Under the pieces are notes generated by a model. It was not told the origin of the DNA and made no database searches. It saw only the letters and a list, made by a program, of their open reading frames with translations. A DNA stretch of 64,000 nt, from NCBI GenBank assembly GCA_944474755.1, contig OX104123.1, positions 60,815,898 to 60,879,897 on the forward strand, given 5' to 3'. Source of the stretch: Limnoperna fortunei. Lineage: Eukaryota; Mollusca; Bivalvia; Mytilida; Modiolidae. Shown piece by piece: positions 39,171-52,299 of the stretch. How positions within the stretch are numbered: the stretch's first letter is position 1; the number at the start of each line of letters is the position of its first letter. Made by a program: the position numbers and the translations under genes.

Positions 39171-41639
39171 TTAAATACCCCAAAAATTGTTTTAAAATAG
39201 GAAAAAAATACTTTAAACTTACATACCATCACATATTCGGACTAAAACAAGTTCGGTCTAATTATTCTACATAGGCGTTTTACGGTTGACGAATTTGGAA
39301 CACAAAATAATAATTATATATACTATGTACGTATTTGTTACAACATAAGTATCCCTTTTGTGGTTTAGAACATCTGCCCACCTCTAATTTCCGGACATGG
39401 CTTGATCCATTTCCACTATAAAGGAATTGCAGGAAGTATTGTAAAATTTATCTATTTCATATTACAGAAATTTTTATTAATTTTGCAATAATAAATTCTG
39501 ATAGTGTTAGGAACTTACAACCCCCTAAAGGTGTTTGGTATTTTAAGAAAAGAAAATGTATTTACTACGGAAGAAAATAAGGCAAATTATGTTTTGTTTT
39601 GCCATGCAAAAGCACTACACAATTACTAAGTAAACATAATGTAGTTTCATTCCAGGAAATGAATTCGTAAATTAATAAAACATGTTTTGTTTCCTTTATT
39701 AAAAATTCTCGCTAAAGTAAATTTTAAAATAAAAATAATAAATGTTTTAATTGCTTACGAGTATAATTAGAAACTAATTTAAAATTCTCTAAATCTTCAA
39801 ATTCTTTAAAAACTCACACCATGTTAATAGATGTCCAAGAAGTTGATTGTAGCTCATACTGTTGGTCACAAACCATATAAAAACAAAAACATGGACGATG
39901 CACTTAATATCAAAATCATTCTTCTTATACATATGGTTGCTACCTTTTATGCCTTAGTGCAAGACATAAAACACAAACGTTACTGGTATGTTTTCATTTT
40001 TAATAAAACAGAGTTACGTCCGATTTGAAAACGTTGTCTTTGATAACAGGTATCTGCTATTGAACAGAGAGGAAAAATCACGTTTTTTTCAAAATGTGGC
40101 CTGCTTGTTCCAGTGCGACACCAATATATTACATAATTAATTTGAATATCATTTTACCAGAGGTTCAATTTATATGTGAATAAAATAATATTGCATAAAA
40201 TCTACTTTTTACTCACTAGATTTTATATAAGTTACCAGCTATTAAGAACAGATTACTCAGCAAACGGGAGAGGGAACGTGTTTAGCACAAGTAGTGAATA
40301 TGTTTTTCATCGTTGTTAGCATACAATTTAACTCTGGGTTGTATGAAAAGAACATAACCGGTCTCTTCTTACAAAAACGTTCAAAGATTAATATAGAAAA
40401 ACATGATTGGCATTGATTTTACCTGATATATCAGGTAACACCGAATCAAAAGGTAAAGAAATATTAGAAAACACAATAAGTAATAAGTAATCTTTATTTA
40501 GATTTGTCTTTGGATATATACAGGGTAACATGAGCTCTGCAGAATTCTTCAAATCACTTTCGATATTTTAAAACAAAAACCAGCACAGGCAAATACAGGA
40601 AATAAATAGAAAACATACAAGCATTAAAAGATAAAAAACATACAAGCATAGCATACGAAGTTGTAAAATGCATACAATCACAAAAAACAGAAAGAACACA
40701 TACACATGGCAGATTTATAAAAACAGCACAAGTATATTAAATAAAGCACGATCATCAGATAAACAGATAACAGATGCAACACACAAACATCTCGTGTAGT
40801 GCAGCCTTAACTGGAACCCAACAACACTTGATGTGCATCCACCTCCTACATGCACAACACTGCACCCATCTTTTATGTTTATTTCTTATGTTGCATCCTG
40901 GCATGTCGCTCGGGATAAAATAATACGACATAAATCGTCACCCGGTGGTAAAACAATGATAAACCACAGCCTCCGTGAATTATTTCTTAATTACATCATA
41001 TTCATGTACTATTTTCTTGCAGTATACATGTTGTTTGTTAGGGTCTGTTTATATTGCTATTCACATCAGCATTAGTAATTGTTGCTTCTGTAACATGCGA
41101 ACCGACATTTTCGGTGACATCCTTCTCCAAATATTTTGTTGGAGCTGTCTGTATAGGTACATTAAAATTATAGCAAACGTCTGCATAAAAACATTTCAAA
41201 TAAGTGAAATTGGTGCAGAATAAATAATTGCTTTGATTTTTTTTTTGTTTTTTTACAAACACTGTTAATTTCCATTATCTACTAAATAATGTAAACAATC
41301 TGAAAGAAACATACTGTTTGAGAAGAAAAAAAAACAGTGTTCGTGTGTTTATCAACAACATTGGATCTGCAATTTAGTTCTAGCTTCATCAGAGTTCTCG
41401 AAGACCTTTCTGCAGAAATGAGATTAAAAGTAAGAATCATCTTTTCAAAACCGTGTAATAGGCAAACAATCTATGTGTACTATGATGAGTTCATCAAATT
41501 TACTCTCATGTCATTGACCCTTTTTTATTATCAGCTAAGTGCCTAAGTACCTTTAGTCAAAGAGCTACATGTACGTTATGAGTAGGAGCGATTGACATAA
41601 CAACCTGCCAGACAATTTGATGGCAGTGCTATCATTTCA
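39171..41639. other. Non-coding stretch with one weak exon candidate
   Basis: No recognised gene. On the minus strand at 41038-41180, a good acceptor (GAAATGTTTTTATGCAG) is followed by VCYNFNVPIQTAPTKYLEKD, VTENVGSHVTEATITNAD and NINRP, then a stop, in a composition that looks protein-like. It has no paralogue or partner exon here. Confidence 0.3.
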
Positions 41640-41984
41640 CAAACATTTTGTTATGTCTCCCAAACGAAGTTTTGGGAATATCTTGTTTTGGAAGATATAT
41701 TGTTTTTGTCCGTTTTTTATTGTTCTTTCTCTTTCTTCATTTTATATTTTTCTCTTTCTGTTTCTGAAACTTTGGTAACATCTGAAGGGTGACCATAAGC
41801 TTTTCAATCCATTTTTTGGATTTGTTTTTAAATGGCTGCCGTTTTCATGGAAACTGTGGTCATTATATAGGATATTGTATTATTTCGGTAAAAATTGTAT
41901 TGGGGGTTTCACCATGCTAAAGATTATAGTGGCAATAGGGGTTTGTTTGGGAGACATTTGTGTTGACATCACAAAACAGTTATT

Positions 41985-42900
41985 AAGTCGCCCAAAAAAA
42001 TTTTTTTTGGGAGACTTATTGTGTTTGCACCGTTTCTTATTATTATTAAGTCGCCCAAAAAAATTTTTTTTGGGAGACTTATTGTGTTTGCACCGTTTCT
42101 TCTTATTATTATTATTATTATTATTCTTTTCCACACATTTTTCTTAATCATGAACTTGTCCGACACATTTTTTGAAAACGCTTTGACCAATCAAGATAAA
42201 ACCTGCTGAGGTGGGTGGAGGGTCACTCAGAGGTGTGCCATCCACTTTTGAAATTTTCAAAATGGCCGCCATTTTCAAAATGGCCGCCATTAAAGATTTT
42301 TGGCACCCTCTCAGATCTCGGAGATGGGTGGATGGATTTTAATGAAAATTAGTACACTGGTAGAGTTAACCATCCTGAGCATTGTGGCGAAAACAAATTT
42401 GATGCTAACACCGCCATTTTAAAATGGCCGCCGTTTTACCACACCCGCCCCCCAAAAACGTCAACTTTGTGCGATTTCAACGAAATTTGATTTCTAGACG
42501 TATTTTGATGTACTGAACCTGCTGAGGTGGGTGGAGGGTCACTCAGAGGTGTGCCATCCACTTTTGAAATTTTCAAAATGGCCGCCATTTTCAAAATGGC
42601 CGCCGTTAAAGATTTTTGGCCCCCTCTCAGATCTCGGAGATGGGTGGATGGATTTTAATGAAAATTGGTACACTGGTAGAGTTAACCATCCTGAGCAGTA
42701 TGGCGAAAACAAATTTGATGCGAAAGCCGCCATTTTAAAATGGCCGCCGTTTTACCGCACCCGCCCCCAAAAACATCAACTTTGTCCGATTTCAACGAAA
42801 TTTGATTTCTAGAGGTATTTTGATGTACTGATTTGAATGGAATACTATCCATGGGGATTTGGGCGACTTCTGTGTTGGCATCCCAACACAATCATGTTTA
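41985..42900 (+). repeat. Element copy: two stacked heads, TTA run, two bodies, tail
   Basis: Hairpins at 41985-42017 and 42048-42080 (AAGTCGCCC, an A/T stem, GGGAGACTT). TTA run about 42103-42124. Bodies begin near 42205 and 42515. The tail contains GGGCGACTTC and TGTGTTGG-CATC-CCAACACA arms at 42871-42890. Confidence 0.88.
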
Positions 42901-42912
42901 ATTATTATTATT

Positions 42913-42962
42913 AAGTCGCCCAAAACAAAGTTTTGGGAGACTTATTGTTTTTGCACCGTTTC

Positions 42963-43001
<39 letters not shown>

Positions 43002-43757
43002 TTTTCCACACATTTTTCTTAATCGTGAACTTGTCCGACACATTTTTTGAAAACGCTTTGACCAATCAAGATAAAACCTGCTGAGGTGGGTGGAGGGTCA
43101 CTCAGAGGGGTGCCATCCACTTTTGAAATTTTCAAAATGGCCGCCGTTAAAGATTTTTGGCCCCCTCTCAGATCTCGGAGATGGCTGGATGGATTTTAAT
43201 GAAAATTGGTACACTGGTAGAGTTAACCATCCTGAGCAGTGTGGCGAAAAAAAATTTGATGCAAACGCCGCCATTTTAAAATGGCCGCCGTTTTACCACA
43301 CCCGCCCCCCAAAAACGTCAACTTTGTCCGATTTCAACGAAATTTGATTTCTAGACGTATTTTGATGTACTGAACCTGCTGAGGTGGGTGGAGGGTCACT
43401 CAGAGGTGTGCCATCCACTTTTGAAATTTTCAAAATGGCCGCCATTTTCAAAATGGCCGCCGTTAAAGATTTTTGGCCCCCTCTCAGATTTTGGAGATGG
43501 GTGGATGGATTTTAATGAAAATTGGTACACTGGTAGAGTTAACCATCCTGAGCAGTATGGCGAAAACAAATTTGATGCAAAAGCCGCCATTTTAAAATGG
43601 CCGTCGTTTTACCACACCCGCCCCCAAAAACATCATCTTTGTCCGATTTTAACGAAATTTGATTTCTAGAGGTATTTTGATGTACTGATTTGAATGGAAT
43701 ACTATCCATGGGGATTTGGGCGACTTCTGTGTTGGCATCCCAACACAATCATGTTTA
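42913..43757 (+). repeat. Element copy: head, TTA run, two bodies, tail
   Basis: Hairpin 42913-42943 (GCCCAAAAC-AAA-GTTTTGGG inner stem), about 14 TTA units to 43001, bodies near 43077 and 43376, same tail palindrome at 43728-43747. The first body lacks one of the paired ATGGCCGCC boxes. Confidence 0.88.
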
Positions 43758-43760
43758 ATT

Positions 43761-44727
43761 AAGTCTCCCAAACGAAGTTTGGAGACTTATTGTTTTTACT
43801 CTGTTTCTTATTATTATTATTATTCTTCTTCTGGTTTTTCCGTAGAGATTTCCGACACTTTTCTCAGAAACCGTAAATGGGATCAATTTGAAACTTGGTA
43901 GGATGTTAGACCCTATTGGCTAGATGTGGAATCATCTTTCGGAATTTCCAAGATGGCCGCCACTTTCAAAATGGCCGCCATTTAAGTTTTCCCGCCAAAA
44001 TGCAGTTCCCGGAGAACCGCCAGATGGATTTCGATGAAACTTGGTATGTAGGTTCAGCATAGTGGTCTTGATTTATTTTTGGCAAAAAATCGCGCGCGAA
44101 CCGGCCGCCATTTTCAAAATGGCCGCCGAATCGCCAAAAATTCAAGTTTGTCGGATTTCAACGAAAATGGGTTTTAACAGTAAATTTGGTATGCCGAGTC
44201 CAATGGTCAACTCAGAATTTTTATACGACGCGCCATTTTTTGTAAAATGGCCGCCAAAGTTGCCAAATGGCCAAAATTCAACATTGTCATAATTCAACGA
44301 AAATAGGTTCTAAAAGTAAATTTGGTATGCCGAGTTCAACGGTACACTCAGATTTTTTATACGACCCGCCATGTTTTTACAAATGGCCACCAAAGTCGCC
44401 AAATCGGCAAAAATTGCCAAATGGGCAAAAATTCAACATTGTCATAATTCAACGAAAATAGGTCCTAAAAGTAAATTTGGTATACCGAGTTCAACGGTAC
44501 ACTCAGATTTTTTATACGACCCGCCATTTTTTTAAAAATGGCCACCAAAGTCGCCAAATCGGCAAAAATTCAACATTGTCGGAACTCAATGAAAATTGGT
44601 TCCTAAAGTAAATTTAGTATGTCGAGTTCAATGGTCAACTCAGAATTTTTATATGACGCGCTATTTTTTGTACAGGACTATCAGTAACTTCGTTTGGGAG
44701 ACTTCACGTTTCGCGAAACGTAATTTT
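43761..44727 (+). repeat. Divergent element copy with a different tail palindrome
   Basis: Head hairpin at 43761-43788 (TCTCCCAAAC-GAA-GTTTGG-AGA). The body is divergent, with repeated GGTATGCCGAGT...GGTCAACTCAGA and CATTGTCATAATTCAACGAA sub-repeats at about 44165, 44320 and 44480. The tail GGGAGACTTC is followed by the perfect palindrome ACGTTTCGCGAAACGT at 44706-44721, the form also used by the 1-2330 array. Confidence 0.85.
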
Positions 44728-45525
44728 TAATTATTATTCTTTTCCACACATTTTTCTTAATCATGAACTTGTCCGACACATTTTTTGAAAACGCTTTGAC
44801 CAATCAAGATAAAACCTGCTGAGGTGGGTGGAGGGTCACTCAGAGGGGTGCCATCCACTTTTGAAATTTTCAAAATGGCCGCCATTTTCAAAATGGCCGC
44901 CGTTAAAGATTTTTGGCCCCCTCTCAGATCTCGGAGATGGCTGGATGGATTTTAATGAAAATTGGTACACTGGTAGAGTTAACCATCCTGAGCAGTGTGG
45001 CGAAAAAAAATTTGATGCGAACGCCGCCATTTTAAATTGGCCGCCGTTTTACCACACCCGCCCCCCAAAAACGTCAACTTTGTCCGATTTCAACGAAATT
45101 TGATTTCTAGACGTATTTTGATGTACTGAACCTGCTGAGGTGGGTGGAGGGTCACTCAGAGGTGTGCCATCCACTTTTGAAATTTTCAAAATGGCCGCCA
45201 TTTTCAAAATGGCCGCCGTTAAAGATTTTTTGGCCCCCTCTCAGATCTCGGAGATGGGTGGATGGATTTTAATGAAAATTGGTGCACTGGTAGAGTCAAC
45301 CATCCTGAGCAGTATGGCGAAAACAAATTTGATGCAAACGCCGCCATTTTAAAATGGCCGCCGTTTTACCACACCCGCCCCCAAAAACATCAACTTTGTC
45401 CGTTTTTAACGAAATTTGATTTCTAGAGGTATTTTGATGTACTGATTTGAATGGAATACTATCCATGGGGATTTGGGCGACTTCTGTGTTGGCATCCCAA
45501 CACAATCATGTTTAATTACTAGTTA
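44728..45525 (+). repeat. Headless element copy: two bodies and tail
   Basis: Bodies start near 44815 and 45126 and end with the CCAACACA tail palindrome at 45485-45504. It directly follows the previous tail without a hairpin head, as in the 1-2330 array. Confidence 0.85.
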
Positions 45526-45830
45526 TTATTCCTATTGTTTTCTTTTTTCATTTTGTTTCTTTCTCTTCAATCTTGTCAGTTTCTCAGTCTCTCAGTTTCT
45601 CTGAGATGCAATGCCTAATCCGTATTAAACTTTGGGAACATGTTAGGGGTGACCTGAAGTTTTGCAATATGTTTGTGTAATTTTCAAAAAAAATTCCATT
45701 GAAACTGGGGTCTTAATATAGGACATTGCATTATCTTGGTAAAAGTTTGGAAAAAGATTATAGTGACAATGGGGGTTCATTTTGGAGACATTTATGTTGG
45801 CATCCCAATACAGTTATTATATTTGATCGG

Positions 45831-48820
45831 ATAATTTTCTGCTTATCTGTACACTTACATTACTGGGTATTTATTCAAACACAGCAAATAGTGCAATTGA
45901 AGTTGTTTTAGTTCTTTAAACAGTAAAAACTGACTAAAATTATTGAAATAAAAAACTTGATGATTTCAATAGTAAAACAATGATGCAAACCGAAAAGATA
46001 ATCCAGAAAACATATCAGACCTACAAGGCGATGATCTCAACCTTAAGGTGGCGTCAGTGTCCAAGTGGAGGTTTAGTTAGTCATTAAATATTATCACATG
46101 TGTTCCAATATTGATATTGCAAGTTCGAGCAATAATGCGAGAAGGATGTGGTTACTTCAAACCTTAAACGAAAGGAATAAAAATTTCCAAATAATGTAAG
46201 CGGTAAAAAATCATATAAAATGCATTTATTAGGATTCTTTTCCACATACATTTTGTGTTCATGTTGTCTCCATACCAATTCTATCAATCCGGACTACAGA
46301 CCAGGTAATATTTACTGGACCTGGAGTTCATACGTTTTCTAAGTTTAAAATCAGATTTTGTTCAACTTTTAGATCTGCGAATTTCTTGTCTTTTTTATTT
46401 GGATCATGTTATGCAAAATGTTTATTTTCAAGATACACGGACTGACTTTGCAAAATGTAGCATTTATATTTTAATATAAGTAGTCACAACTTCTCAACAT
46501 ATAACAATTAAGAAGACAATGTTTTATTGTTTATGAAGACACCTGATTGTATTTGCCGGCATCAATTTGTAACTAGATTGTGGCAAATTCAGTTGTCTGG
46601 CCACGCTCCAGCAGATATTATATTAGCAAATGTTCAAATACATAACTTTAATTTGTATTTTACTACCAAGGTAAAAAGTCTTAGGTTAAATAGCATCTGC
46701 AGTTGTGTTAACGTCTGATGACATCATTCGTGGAACTGATGAAATGAACATATTTAGAATTGACGTTATATATACCGTTGCATTATACTATAGTTTTTAA
46801 GTACTTAGGTTGTTTTACTACAGCAAAAACCTAAGGTAAGATTAAGATATTTAGTTGTGTCAAAATAAAGATAAATGTAAATAAATTTTAAGTGTATATG
46901 GACCAGAATTCACTAATGATACTAAAAGTGTGACAATTAATTGAAACAAACAATTATTTACGTCCTAAGATGAAATACACAGTGTCAATTAGAAGTAAAG
47001 CCATGATGGAATTTAAAAAACAATCTAGAAGGTCAAACAATTTATAATAGCTATGATCTGCACGTTTTTTGAGCATATAACCTTAACAAAAATATTATAT
47101 TTAAAGCAGGAATAAAAAAACTCCAAATTGAGTATAGACAATTCACCATGATTTACAAATTATTAAAGAATAGTACTTATTAGTAAGCTTCTTGAGTTTG
47201 AATGCTATTTTATTTAAAACTAAAATTCAAGCACTATATTTATTGGTGTCAATGTTAAATACTAATTGTTAATCTTTGTATTAAACTTAGTATGAAAATA
47301 TTTTAAACATATCTATCAATTATTCTTCAACATACCTTAAGACGAGAAGAAGTTTTTTTTTTAAATTATTGGACTTTGTAGAATTGTAGAAAATGCAGAT
47401 GTATGTAAGACTGAAAAAGCATGCTACTATTGCACACAGTGGCTTTATTGGTGCACTTTTAAAAAATATTATCTGGTCTGCTTCATACTTCATTTGCTTT
47501 TCTGTGATGTATAATTTGTTTGCATTATTATTGTTGGCAAAGTTACATACAGGATGTCAATTTCAACAAACGTTTTAAATCTATCATTAATTTCCCCAAA
47601 AAATTGCTTTGTTTAACTGTTTATACTTATTTTATTTCTGATATGTTACTTATTAGTTTCACTTTTTTCTTTAGTATATGTTACTAATTTTTATGTCATT
47701 ATGTTTTTGTTGTCATTTTACACAGTTGCTTTAGGTCAACAGCTGTAAAATATAATCCCATATGAACAAGAAGCTTGCTTTATAGTTAGAAGAAAAGATT
47801 GGAATATATCGTTGATCTGATGTGATGTGTTAACGTCCTTTTCTTTGGTAAATAACATCAACTAAATGTTTTATAAGAAGACAAAACTGGTAAATTATTG
47901 CTCAGATAAGTTTTTTATGTTGTCATTTACATTCTAGTATCAGAAAAATAGATGTCGTTAAAGTAAACAACGCTGAAAAAAGTCATAACTGAACTATTTT
48001 TGTCATGCATGTAACACTGTTTTGACATAATAAAAAGCGTCATTAAAATTATTTAATAGGTCTTTATTTACATTGTCTTCAATAAATGGTAGCAATTTTA
48101 TATCCCCCGAATCCGTGTGTAGTATGTAACTCACATTTGACAATAATACTACTACACCACTTTTTGAATCCAAACTTTGGAAAAATATTATGATTAAAAA
48201 ACAAAAAGCTAATATTCATTAACAAATAAAACATTTTAACCGCAATAGTTTAACGATAGAATGCCTTAATTACATTAAACAATGTAAAGGAGATTAACTA
48301 AATATGCAGGTATGCAAATGCCCCGCTTATTTCTTTTATTTTTCGATGACTCTAAGTTTGGATGACCTTTTTGGATACATTTTGCTAAGGCCAAAACATT
48401 GTATGACTTGTTTTGTTTTTATAATATCAACATCGAATTGACTCAAAAAAATATAAAAATGACTAATATTGCTGTTAACTCTCTACAAAAATTAATTGCT
48501 CATTTTAGAAGAAGCAATAGAGATAAAAGTATGTCTCCAAAAAAAATTATATATGCCAGATGACTTAATTTGGTTATCAATGATGGTACTTGTAATCCTA
48601 ACCAGGTAACATCATTAGGTTAGTATTTCACAATATCCATCTGTGGTTTTTCCATTTTTCAGCTGGAATTTATATAATACAATGTACATACATTTTTAGT
48701 AAATGTTGCTTTATTTTTTTACTATACTTTATTTTCATTGCAATTAAATAACACTTTATCAGATCAATAATTTAATATAACAAGAAAAATCCAACAATAT
48801 TTGTTTAATAGTTATTTCTG
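45831..48820. other. AT-rich non-coding DNA
   Basis: No exon, RNA or repeat family recognised; short frames lack any support. Confidence 0.45.
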
Positions 48821-48974
48821 GTTAACGTGATAAGCAGAACACCCATCCTGCTAAAAAAATATATTGCACTCTCATGATTTGATTGGCTATCGTATCTTCC
48901 AAATGAAAATATGATATCCAAATTAGGAGAGTGCAATATGGTTTTTATTGAACAAAATGGGTGTTTTGCTAACC
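48821..48974. mobile_element. Foldback (palindromic) element, ~154 bp
   Basis: The left arm (GGTTAACGTGATAAGCAGAA, CACCCATCCTG, TATTGCACTCTC) is the imperfect reverse complement of the right arm (GGAGAGTGCAATA, CAAAATGGGTGTTTTGCTAA). Arms of about 50 bp surround a ~45-bp centre. Confidence 0.8.
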
Positions 48975-49954
48975 AATATGAGCGGAAATGGAGTGCCACA
49001 TGTAATGGTATAGAGGCAAAAATAGCTATTATGAAATATCAGATGTTATAGAGCACTAGAGCAATATAAGTGATTATTGGAAAAGTGCTGAGTAACTTCA
49101 TATTGGTAAAGTAAAAGTGCTTTAATTTTTTTTATGTATCATTTTGAAAATTTTAAATTTGTACATAAAATAGGATCATGCTAAAATGATCGTCATGACA
49201 TGTTGTAAAATAGCTGGGTCATCAAGCTAAACACAATTAATATTTCAACAAATAGACCCAATATTGTTTAGAATTTGACATACTAGCAGCAACTAAAATC
49301 ACTCTTATCAAAGCAAATATCAAAATGTAATAAAGTTGTATAATACCCAAAATGTTTCATAAATCTATTATTCTGTCATGTTTTGAATATGGATATCATA
49401 TTAACAAAATCATAGTTAAAATTTCGACTTAATCCAGAAACAATTTGTTTACCGTGTAATATGCATGTGCAGCCGAATTATCATGATTAATTTCTTTTGT
49501 TTAGAATGGACATGCAGCAGTTAATGATAACATTTGGTTCTTATAGATGCTTTGTACAGTAGAACTTGTCACATAAATTAGCATTCCACTAAATATCAGA
49601 CCAAAAGCGTTTACTACTGGCAAAAAATTGTTCCACAACAAACAATCTTGATCAGAACTGCAGTGCCAGAAATTTAATGCCAGTCCTTCCATTTCTTCAA
49701 GTGAAATCATTGGAAGAAGTTTTAAAAGCATAATACTGAGTTACACATATTTTAGCAAGTTGGGACAAGAATAATTCATTTTATTGAGAATTTGATTTAC
49801 ACACATGTACTGAAAATAATCAAATACAAGTATATTATTTCCGCTTTGAATTTCATAGTTAGTCATTACGTTTCGGTACATTAGCACGAAAAGAAAACAC
49901 TGCTTGGTTGTCAATCTTTTAAAACCCAAATACTGAAATCAAAGATAAGTAAGG

Positions 49955-50215
49955 ATTGGTTTCAGTGGCAGTTTGGTTGAAGTTGTAAGTCATCTACTTT
50001 TGATCAGTTGCCTGTCAACATTTAGGTTGCGGGTTCGATTCTGACTGCAAGCGGCTGTCCTTGGCTCTAACCCTAATTGACAAGTATTACTTACAAAGGT
50101 CGTGTGTTTTCACCATATACACTTGTCTTCCTTCCCCAGTAAAAACTGGACGCCGTAATAGAACTGAAAACATGGTAATAGTGAACACAAAATCACCAAT
50201 TCAACCAACACACCA
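49955..50215 (+). mobile_element. tRNA-derived SINE
   Basis: AGTGGCAGTTTGGTTGAAG at the A-box position, GGGTTCGATTCTGACTGCAA at the B-box, TTGACAAGTATTACTTACAA, CCAGTAAAAACTGGACGCCG and AACTGAAAAC follow the family order. It ends in CAACCAACACACCAA. Confidence 0.8.
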
Positions 50216-50914
50216 ACGATTCAGTACACTTTTATTAAGAAATTAGTTTTTTATTTTAAAAATATTTCTGTTTCCCATACAGAATTTATAAAAAAATCTA
50301 TACCTCTTTAAGAATTCTATCTACGAATTCTAATTCTAAGAATTGTTTTATCTGAAATGTTTTGCTGTTTTGTGAAACGTTCTTTTTTTAATTACAGGTG
50401 ATCACAAGTTGAGCATTAATACCAATGTATCACAAAATGAAGATGATATTACCGGACAAATATGTTTCTTTATATATAAATATAAAAAAAAACATTCAGA
50501 AGAATGAATAACAGCATGGAATATTCATTTATTATTAGATTCTATGGTTAAAAATTTATTTTTTAGTAATACAGTAGTTGTTTTTAATTTTATAATGTTA
50601 TTTCTATTTATTCCATAATAAAGTTCCAATTAAGGATATTTGGGGGGTTGTATTTGTAACTATAAAGTGAGATGTACAAATTGCATCACATTACCTGGTC
50701 CGAGGTCAGTCTTTCCGTAATTAAACATGACAAGCCCCTTACTAGCAGGACTCCTTTATCAACTGGATACTCGCTAGTGATCTCTGTGCATTGACCACTG
50801 TAATCCCTCCCAGTATGGTCACAGATGTGATGGGAACATCAGCCAATACGGAAATTCTGCTTAGAGGGCAGCACCGTATATGTTTATGTCACGTGGGGGT
50901 TCGGTGTCATTGTA

Positions 50915-51150
50915 ATTTAGGCAGTTAATCATCTACTTTTGATCACATGGTCTGTCATCACTGATTTTGCGGGTACAGTTCGTTCTACTGGCAAGATGTG
51001 CTTGACTATAATTCTAATTGACAAGGATTGCAAGTTTTCGTACCAAGGGTCGGGGCTTTTTTCTAGGTACTTTAGCTTCTGCGGCAGTAAAACTTGACGC
51101 CGGTACAGTTGTATAGAGCTGCAAATTGATGGTTTGTTTGTTTGAATTTC
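50915..51150 (+). mobile_element. tRNA-derived SINE, diverged
   Basis: TTTGATCACATGGTCTGTCA, TTGACAAGGATTGCAAGTTT, AAAACTTGACGCC and a 3' TTTGTTTGTTTG run. The B-box is damaged (GCGGGTACAGTTCG). Confidence 0.75.
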
Positions 51151-52299
51151 GTTCTCAACACAATTGTTAAAGATGGTGTTACACGCTGTTAAATGGATAA
51201 GAAGCCTATCGAATTTTGGACAAATCAATGAAATTATAAGGTCACAGTTGCCAAAGCATTGAACAATAGCACCATATACGTCAATTGCTGGCAACAATAC
51301 GTGTCGACAATGGCCGTATAAACCAGCACCTTATACATATGTTTAATAAAAAACGGTACTGTGTACAACATTGTTCTAGGTTTCCACAAATAATGATAAA
51401 AATTATTCCTCATTTTTATACCGAGTAAAATATTTCGTGAATTTTGGCCGTTCAGGGACGTATCCTCTCCAGTGTTTTAGTCAATGTGTAATATCGACGT
51501 TTTATAACTGGCTGTTATGCGCATTATAATATTCAGTAATCATAACATGTCCTTCTGTATATACCCAAATAAACATTTACCGACTACTAATAACAATACA
51601 GAAAGACATTATTGTCTCAAATATATTTAAATAAAACAAAATAAACCAGTAAAAATTTTCATTATTTAGTAATAAATGATAAAGAAAATGCATACATGAA
51701 ACTGAGAAGCGAATAATACTATATTGCAGGTACTGAAAATTGGTATAAAACGTGTATTCGAATAGTCGGTAGTAAAATATGTTTAGAATGCAGAATTAAA
51801 GGCAAGAGCAGATTATATTTTTCTTTTATGATACATCAAACTACGGTCTACTATTATTCCAAAGTGTTTCAAATTTTAAAAATTAACCTATTGTATACAT
51901 GTTGCTTTCAACACTGTAGAGGATACTTAACTGAACAGACAATGAAATGTGCATCTATGTCTAGTTTAAAACAAAATATTTTCACCATTTAAATGAGACC
52001 TCGTCAGAAACCATTTTAAATGACTCAATGAACACAGATTGTAATCAGCATATTGGATCGTTCATACGAACAAAAAATAACCTTCTTCATAATATTTGAT
52101 ACCATTAGTACATTTATTAAAAGAAACGACATAAGTAGAGGCAATCATAAATAATCACATTTTGTTATTAAAATGATACATCTTGGTATCCAAACTGAAA
52201 CTTTAAAAATATCTAGTAAATGATGTTTATCAACAATGATGTTGTGATCGAGTTTGAGCTTGACTCTATGAAAGGGTTATTTGACGCTAACATTTAATA

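Larger units (their letters stand above)
41640..45830 (+). repeat. Nested cluster of hairpin-headed, ATGGCGGCC-rich repeat elements
   Basis: An older outer copy contributes a head at about 41655 and a tail at about 45785 (GGAGACATTTATGTTGGCAT). Inside are several younger copies, each hairpin head, TTA microsatellite, one or two ~390-bp bodies, and a palindromic tail. Bodies carry GCTGAGGTGGGTGGAGGGTC, paired AAAATGGCCGCCATTTT boxes and AATGAAAATTGGTACACTGG. Order, orientation and motifs match the reverse complement of 1-2508. Frames encoding SKWPPF and FNENWYTG strings are repeat artefacts. Confidence 0.93.

Noticed and set aside
42531..45103. ORFs with SKWPPFSKWPPL and FNENWYTGRV strings on both strands
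   Set aside because: Translations of the palindromic repeat bodies; the opposite-strand frames are equally open.
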